This document shows positions 58,748 through 64,000 of a DNA stretch of 64,000 nt, in pieces. The stretch is from positions 97,430,477 to 97,494,476 of the forward strand of contig NC_080170.1 in NCBI RefSeq assembly GCF_950295315.1, given 5' to 3'. The notes beneath the pieces were generated by a model. It was not told the DNA's origin and made no database searches. It was given only the letters and a program-made list of their open reading frames with translations. This stretch comes from Erinaceus europaeus. Taxonomy: Eukaryota; Chordata; Mammalia; Eulipotyphla; Erinaceidae. Within the stretch, counting starts at the first letter, position 1, and every line of letters starts with the position of its first letter. Position numbers and translations under genes: made by a program.

Positions 58748-59040
58748 TTAATATTTCTTTATTCCCTTTTGTTGCCTTTGTTTTATTGTTGTAGTAATTA
58801 TTGTTGTTGTTGTTAATGATGTCATTGTTGGATAGGACAGAAAGAAATGGAGAGAGGAGGGGAAGACAGACGGAGAGAGAAGGATAGATACCTGCAGACC
58901 TGCTTCACTGCTTGTGAAGCGACTCCTCTACAGGTGGGGAGCCGGGGGCTAGAACTGGGATCCTTCCTGGATCGGTCCTTGAGCTTTGCAGCACGTGCAC
59001 TTAAACTGCTGCGCTACTGCCCGACTTCTTGGTCCCCCCC
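58748..59040 (-). mobile_element. SINE, group A, full length
   Basis: Complete copy with head 'cttaaactgctgcgctactgcccgac'. The TSD tttttaaattt is at 58737-58747 and 59041-59051. Confidence 0.88.
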
Positions 59041-59650
59041 TTTTTAAATTTATTTTTATAAAGGAAAGAAAAAAATTTATTTCTACCAATAAAAAATTAA
59101 ATTCCTATGATTGCCCAGTGTGTGAAATGAATAGAATCATGTTATCATAACTTAAATACACCCTATTTCTTTTAGTAGTCAGTGAGTACACTGAAAAGTT
59201 ATTAATAGTTTATAGTTAAGAATTTAGCTTTTATTTAGTCTGTGGAAAGAAAGATTTTATATGTTTTATCTAAGTGCCAAGCCCGGTGGGACTTATTAGT
59301 TCTATTAAATAACCTAACTCAGGAATTTTCATTTAGCTTTCTGATATATACATATATATTCTACTTTTTACTATTATGGCACTTGATAGTTTCCATTCTT
59401 GTCAACGGGGTTAGAAAAAAAAAATCAGAACTTTTTTATGTCCAGAAGTTGTGCTACTTTCAGCCTCTCTGGAGGTCAACAGATAGGGCAATGAGAGGAG
59501 TTATGCACTGTCACAGGCTGAACAAAATCTCATCAATCAGACAACAAGATTTCACTCTCTGGTGCCTTCTTTCCAATAGAGTGGAAACAAAGGAAAGAAA
59601 CTCCCAAACAAGAATTTCTGTTGAATTACCACGTAAGATCCGGGGCTGGC

Positions 59651-59671
59651 GGGGGGGGGGGGGGGGGGGGG
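59651..59671 (+). repeat. G21 homopolymer
   Basis: Twenty-one consecutive G follow 'cggggctggc'. It lies in otherwise non-repetitive intron sequence. Confidence 0.95.
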
Positions 59672-60033
59672 AGAATGACAGTGCTTGAATCTCTAGTAAG
59701 CACTAACATGAATAAATAGTTCTCATAAAATATGTTTATATGAAATTTTATCTCATAAAAACCAGAGGTCCCAAGTAACAGCAGATATTTTTTTAAAAAG
59801 CAAGTCAAGCTTTATTGTATATATGGAAAAACAAAAAGTTTTCACCATACCAAGACCTGTTCTTTTTTTGCTATTAGCCTAGCATTCCCCTTCAACAATC
59901 CCGGATGAAAGCCATACTGAAGCCATGCTTTGGAGGGATTTATATTCCTGAGCACTATGATTTCCTGTTAAGTCAATGGCTCGGAATTTTGTTCCTATCT
60001 CGAACCACCTCTAGATATTATTTCTAAACTTTG

Positions 60034-60064
<31 letters not shown>

Positions 60065-60085
60065 CTCTCTCTCTCTCTCTCTCTC
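60034..60085 (+). repeat. Compound (AC)n(CT)n microsatellite
   Basis: About 13 AC units (60034-60060) run directly into about 12 CT units (60061-60085). Confidence 0.97.
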
Positions 60086-60169
60086 CCCCTCTTACTTTTT
60101 CCTCACCCCCACCAGCAATAACAGCTTAAAAAAACACTACACCTAACATTTGAGTCAATTGGATGAATA

Positions 60170-60432
60170 CACTTCTTTTTTTTAGAGACAGAGGAGGCCA
60201 GGTTCAAACCTTGATCACACACATGGTAAAGCAGCACACTATCCATATGAGGTATTTCATCAGTCCTGGATAAATACATTTGGAAATTCTTTTTTTTTTG
60301 AGAGAGAGAGAGAGAGAGAGAAAGAGAGACTGACCGACCGACCACAGTGCCAGAGTTCCCCATCAGTGAGGTGGGGACCAGTCTTGAATCTCTATCACAT
60401 GCATGGCAAAGCAGTACTCTACCCAAGTGCGT
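60170..60432 (-). repeat. Two diverged tRNA-derived SINE copies in tandem
   Basis: The segment 60170-60265 ('gagacagaggaggccaggttcaaacc', 'catggtaaagcagcacac') and 60292-60432 ('gagagagagaaagagagactgacc', 'cagtcttgaatctctatcacatgcatggcaaagcag') share the same layout in reverse, including a T-run tail. They look like two insertions of one older group. Confidence 0.65.
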
Positions 60433-61185
60433 TATTTTTCCAGTTCTTTCAACTTATTTTTAATTGCACTGTAATTTCTCTTCAGACATCTTTGTTAACA
60501 GATTACATACAGATATATGTATTTATATTGCTATGATGGACAGTAACGAATGTAGGATGTTGTGAATAAAGGCTGACCTAGACTGGCCACAACTGAGTGG
60601 AATACCTTCAGTACAAGCTCTAGTTCCAAGCTTTGCAAATTTTGTAAATTTGTAAATATTGCATTCTAAAGGACTGGTACTCATTACCTAGAATTGTAAA
60701 GAATGGCTATTTGATCCAAATATAAAGAAATAAATGATTTCCAAACAGATATATGGGAAATATTTCACTATTCAAATAGTAAACACAAAAGTCATTTGCA
60801 GTGAATATTTCAACATTAACTAAATTGGAGGCAAAGAATATTACAAAATATGCAAGAGTAATTTCATAATAATAATGAAATTATTTAATAAAAAGACACT
60901 GCAGTGACCTAGGAAGTGGTGTACTTGGACATCTCACTATAATGACTGGCTTAGTGGAGAGCAATTGGATTTTTATACTTGCTACTGAGTTCAACCTACC
61001 TCAATTTGTTGTGTTGGTTGAAGCATATAAAGACGGTCTGATCTCAACCATATTTTACTGAAAAAATGACAAGTATTAATTTCACTAATCTTGTCAGATA
61101 ACTGTGAATATTCTTCTCTAATACTAAAGCACAACTCAACAAAAGGTAGTTCCTTCTCTTCTCTTCCTTTTTTTAATTTCCTGAT

Positions 61186-61735
61186 TTCAGTATCATTTTA
61201 TTGAGTAAATCTTGATTACATATTTCCATATGTTTCCAAGAACTTTGTCAATACAACTTACCCTCTACCCAACCAGCACCATTTTCCACCAATGAGCTAC
61301 CCACCCTACCACTCCTTAGTATTCTTCCCTTCTTCCTACTAAGTTCTCAAATCTGCTTCAACAGAGTATAGTCCACTGAGGTTTTCATTCTGTATGGTCC
61401 ATTATTTTGTTTCTTAGATCTCATCTATGTGAGGGATCATTTGGAATTTCACCTCCTTCTTCTGGCTTATTTGGTGCAACATAATTGCCCTCAATTCCAT
61501 CTTTTGTACCAAAAGATAAGCCATCACTTCTTAAAGCTGTGTAGTAGTCTATAGTATACAAATACCACAAATTCCTTTATCATTTATCTCTTGATAGGCA
61601 CTTGAATTGCTTCCAGATGTGTCCATTACATATAGCATTACTATGAACATAAGGTGTGCATAAATCTCTTTGAAAACTCTTTTCATCTTCTTTGGATAGA
61701 TGCCTAGGAGAGTATTACTACTTTATTTCTGTATA
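61186..61735 (-). pseudogene. Old L1 3' fragment (ORF2 end plus 3'UTR)
   Basis: In reverse it shows the decayed ORF2 C-terminal signature: DNA for 'KQFKCLSRD', then the 'agctttaagaagtgatggc' and 'aggtgaaattccaaatgatc' regions equivalent to the SAxK/EISQ stretch of other L1 copies. The 3'UTR lies at the left edge. There are many stops. Confidence 0.75.
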
Positions 61736-61772
61736 TTTACTTGAATGATTCTTTTCAGAGTAACAAGCATTT

Positions 61773-61914
61773 AAAATTTTTTTATCTTTATTTATTTATT
61801 GGCTAGAGACAGCCAGAAATCAAGAGAAGGGAGAGATAGACAGGGAGAAAGACAGAGAAACACCTGTAGTCCTACTTCACCACTTGAGAAGCTTCCCCCC
61901 TACAGGTGGGGAAT
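61773..61914 (-). mobile_element. SINE, group B, 5'-truncated
   Basis: Tail 'tctttatttatttattggctagagac' and 'caccacttgagaagcttcc' to 'ctacaggtggggaat'. The tRNA head is absent. Short TSD aagcattt at 61765-61772 and 61915-61922. Confidence 0.82.
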
Positions 61915-62431
61915 AAGCATTTTTTAATCCAAGTTTAAATTTCCTTGCATAGACCCAAGCTCACATTAAAGACTTTATGTGGAGTTATTTGTACATTTCA
62001 AATACAAATGTTGAATAAACATTCAACTCTCTGCCTTACGACTATTCATGGCTTACATTCAAAAATCAGACCTCAAAATGATGACCCTAAGCTTACTGGC
62101 AATATAAGCAAATATACTTAAGAAAAACAGCAATTTAGAGATTTTAGGTATAGCAGATGATTAGTTTAATAAACAAATGTAATATACTGTAATTATGTTA
62201 TCATGGGGGGTGATCAGCTGATCAGATGAATCTTAGTTTTGGCCTAAAATCTGTAAGTCATTTATATATAATACAAATAAAAAGAAGTGAGATCTAAATA
62301 AGACTTAAAAACAATAATTCTTATTAATATAACAATAAGTGAATGTTAAAAACTTTTGTTGTCAGGGTGTCACTTCTCTGTGCTAAATTGTTAAAATAGG
62401 AAGAACAAGACAGACATAAAAATTAAAAAGG

Positions 62432-62545
62432 AGAGCTGAGAAAGACATTACAATATGAAAATTTTCCTACAGTGTGGTGAGGTCTAAGCTCCAACTCCTG
62501 ACTGACAAAGCAGGTGCACTGTCCAGGTGAGCTATCCTGTCAACC
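62432..62545 (-). repeat. SINE fragment, group E
   Basis: It has 'gagctgagaaagacattacaatatg', 'ttcctacagtgtggtgagg' and 'gcaggtgcactgtccaggtgagctatcc' in reverse group E order. Confidence 0.6.
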
Positions 62546-63178
62546 TTTGTAATTAAAAAATTTAAGTTATAATGCCACCTGTAAATAATCTCAATGTTCT
62601 TCATTATCAAATATGAAAAGTGACAATAAAGCTTTATTTTTTCCTCATCTATTAGTAATTAAAGGCTTAAATTAGAATATCCAAATTTATCATTGTAAGC
62701 AGTGCTACCTAGTAAAATAGACCAATCATGTAATTGTAGTAAATATCTTAGTCATTAACCTATATTCTAGGGACAATTTAATCTCTCACAGAAAAAAAAT
62801 GCATTCTCATAAAATTTTCCATATAACATCTCAATCTACTCCCAAAATTGCAATATGGAATAAACTGGAACATGTGTATAACACATGAATCTGCTTTCAT
62901 GAACACCAAAACAGAGTTTTCATGCACAGTGCATACTAACACTGTTTCTGACAGTTTCTAATTACATCTTTAATTCAAAATTATGGGAGGGCAAGTAACA
63001 ACAGCATCAAAATTCTTAAAACAGAGTCTCCATAATCTATTTGATGTTGTTGGAAAAACAGCATATGTTTCAGGTAATTTCTCAAATCTCAAAGGATACC
63101 TTCCCACTTATTGAGAATGAAGTCAAATGCTACTAAATCTAGCTACTAACTGTAGTACTGATCAAGTTAAAGATGTAG

Positions 63179-63250
63179 GTCTACAGCCATACCACCCTGA
63201 ACACACCTGATCTCGTCAGATCTCTACAATGAGAGATAACTAAGCATGGT
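63179..63250 (+). pseudogene. RNA5S (pseudogene): 5S rRNA pseudogene, 5' part
   Basis: It starts at the exact 5S rRNA 5' end ('gtctacagccataccaccctg') and continues 'aacacacctgatctcgtcagatctc', matching the first half of mammalian 5S rRNA with a few substitutions. About 14 extra bases then interrupt before 'taagcatggt'. The second half is missing, including most of the internal promoter, so it is not expected to be transcribed. No obvious poly(A) or TSD was found. Confidence 0.88.
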
Positions 63251-63621
63251 TTCAAAGGTGAACATAATCACTTTAAGCAGGTATTGTGTACATTTAAATA
63301 TGGTCAACTGTTTTTTGTTTGTTTGTTTGTTTTTAGAAAAACCTATCTTGTTTCTTCTGTTATCAGCAGTTCAAATTACTTAAATTCAATGACTTACTTG
63401 GCCTAAATACCTTTACAGGATGGAAAACAAAAGTACAGATATGGAATGTGCCATGAAATTCTGTGGATGGGAATTGTATACACAGTAATTAATCACAATG
63501 CACTGTGAGAATATATAAATATATGGAAAAGGAACTTAACGGTGCCATATGAAAGGATTACTACTGAGTGTTCATCTGAGATTCGTAGTCAGACATTTTA
63601 AATAAGACTAGTCATAATCAA

Positions 63622-63835
63622 ACAATTTGTTCTGCTTTATATCTTAATGATTTTTCAGCTACCAAGTTGCAGATGTTACCATGATGCCAATCTGACTTCA
63701 CTGGGCAGGTGACCTCACCGATGTACCCTGGAACCCAACCTCTCCAGACCTACCCTACTACGGAAAGACAGAAGCAGGCAGGGAGTATGGATCAACCTGC
63801 CAACGTTCATCTCCACACCTCCCCATCCCACCGTC
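63622..63835 (+). repeat. Old LR fragment
   Basis: It begins at the same internal point as the copy at 25171 ('aacaatttgttctgc') and runs through 'ccaagttgcagatgttaccatgatgcc' to 'gagtatggatcaacctgcc'. The LR 3' end is absent. Confidence 0.75.
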
Positions 63836-64000
63836 TCATTATTGAAAGTGGTGGAATAGTACAGAACTGAAACCCTAGTGAAAACACAAGTTGCAAGAAA
63901 GGATAAGGAACTCAAAGTTTATAGGAATCTGATTAAAATAAAAGACAATAGGGTCTAAATTGGTAAATTAGAAAATAAAAACAAAATAAGGGAAAGTAAT

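Larger units (their letters stand above)
19137..64000 (-). other. ALCAM: ALCAM intron 1, 3' portion (about 44.9 kb)
   Basis: This is everything upstream of exon 2. No candidate for exon 1 (start codon plus signal peptide) and no CpG-rich promoter region is visible, which fits the very long first intron of ALCAM in other mammals. It carries most of the SINEs, the L1/LR fragments, the solo LTR, the 7SK and 5S pseudogenes and all large microsatellites. Longer stretches without anything I recognise include 20860-22640, 27230-29920, 31790-32370, 34490-35220, 35590-36450, 41400-41990, 42990-43960, 44600-45500, 48640-49790, 53230-53930, 54175-54975, 56535-58730 and 59055-60030. Confidence 0.9.

Noticed and set aside
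19137..64000. Exon 1 of ALCAM or an alternative first exon
   Set aside because: No signal-peptide coding segment with a start codon, donor and CpG-rich surroundings was found on the minus strand. Absence by eye is not proof.

Overview
The window is mammalian nuclear DNA: AT-rich, with spliced exons, dense SINEs and L1 fragments, and no bacterial-type gene organisation. The most abundant repeat is a tRNA-derived SINE with a 'gtagcgcagcgggttaagc' head and a 'ggttcgagccc' B box. I recognise it as the SINE typical of hedgehogs (Erinaceidae, probably Erinaceus). That species call is from memory of the family, not from a search.

The only protein-coding gene I can support is ALCAM (CD166, activated leukocyte cell adhesion molecule), on the minus strand. 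Six consecutive coding exons are present, read right to left: 19136-19036, 14702-14483, 7731-7667, 6200-6113, 5675-5493 and 380-253. They match human exons 2-7, have consensus splice sites, compatible phases and no stop codons, and total 785 bp. They encode the end of the signal peptide, Ig-like V domain 1, V domain 2 and the start of the third Ig domain. Exon 1 (5'UTR and most of the signal peptide) lies beyond position 64000. Exons 8 onward (rest of the ectodomain, transmembrane segment, tail) lie left of position 1. Positions 19137-64000, about 70% of the window, are therefore the 3' part of the very long first intron.

The rest is intron filled with repeats. I sorted the SINEs by eye into related groups. 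A: young, about 230-290 bp, often with a 3' module of 'gtggtgcaggcaccgagccccag' type. B: older relatives of A. C: '...cagtggataaagc...catgaggt...'. D: '...cataatggttatgcaaag...cagagctgagcagtg...'. E: '...ttggatagtgtgctgctttgccatgtg...'. Many A and B copies have clean target-site duplications (TSDs). There are also L1 ORF2/3'-end fragments, a recurrent long L1-like repeat (called LR here), one solo LTR of class II ERV type, a truncated 7SK pseudogene, a truncated 5S rRNA pseudogene, and large microsatellites: (GGGAA)25, a roughly 290-bp GA/GGA purine tract, (AC)23, (AC)27 and G21.

No novel gene system is evident. The items most worth checking are: a perfect 73-bp tandem duplication just downstream of the exon 2 donor, which doubles a decoy copy of that donor; a tailless 7SK retropseudogene with TSDs; an L1 insertion with a duplicated inverted end; and a mosaic long-repeat/SINE structure at 50.2-52.7 kb.
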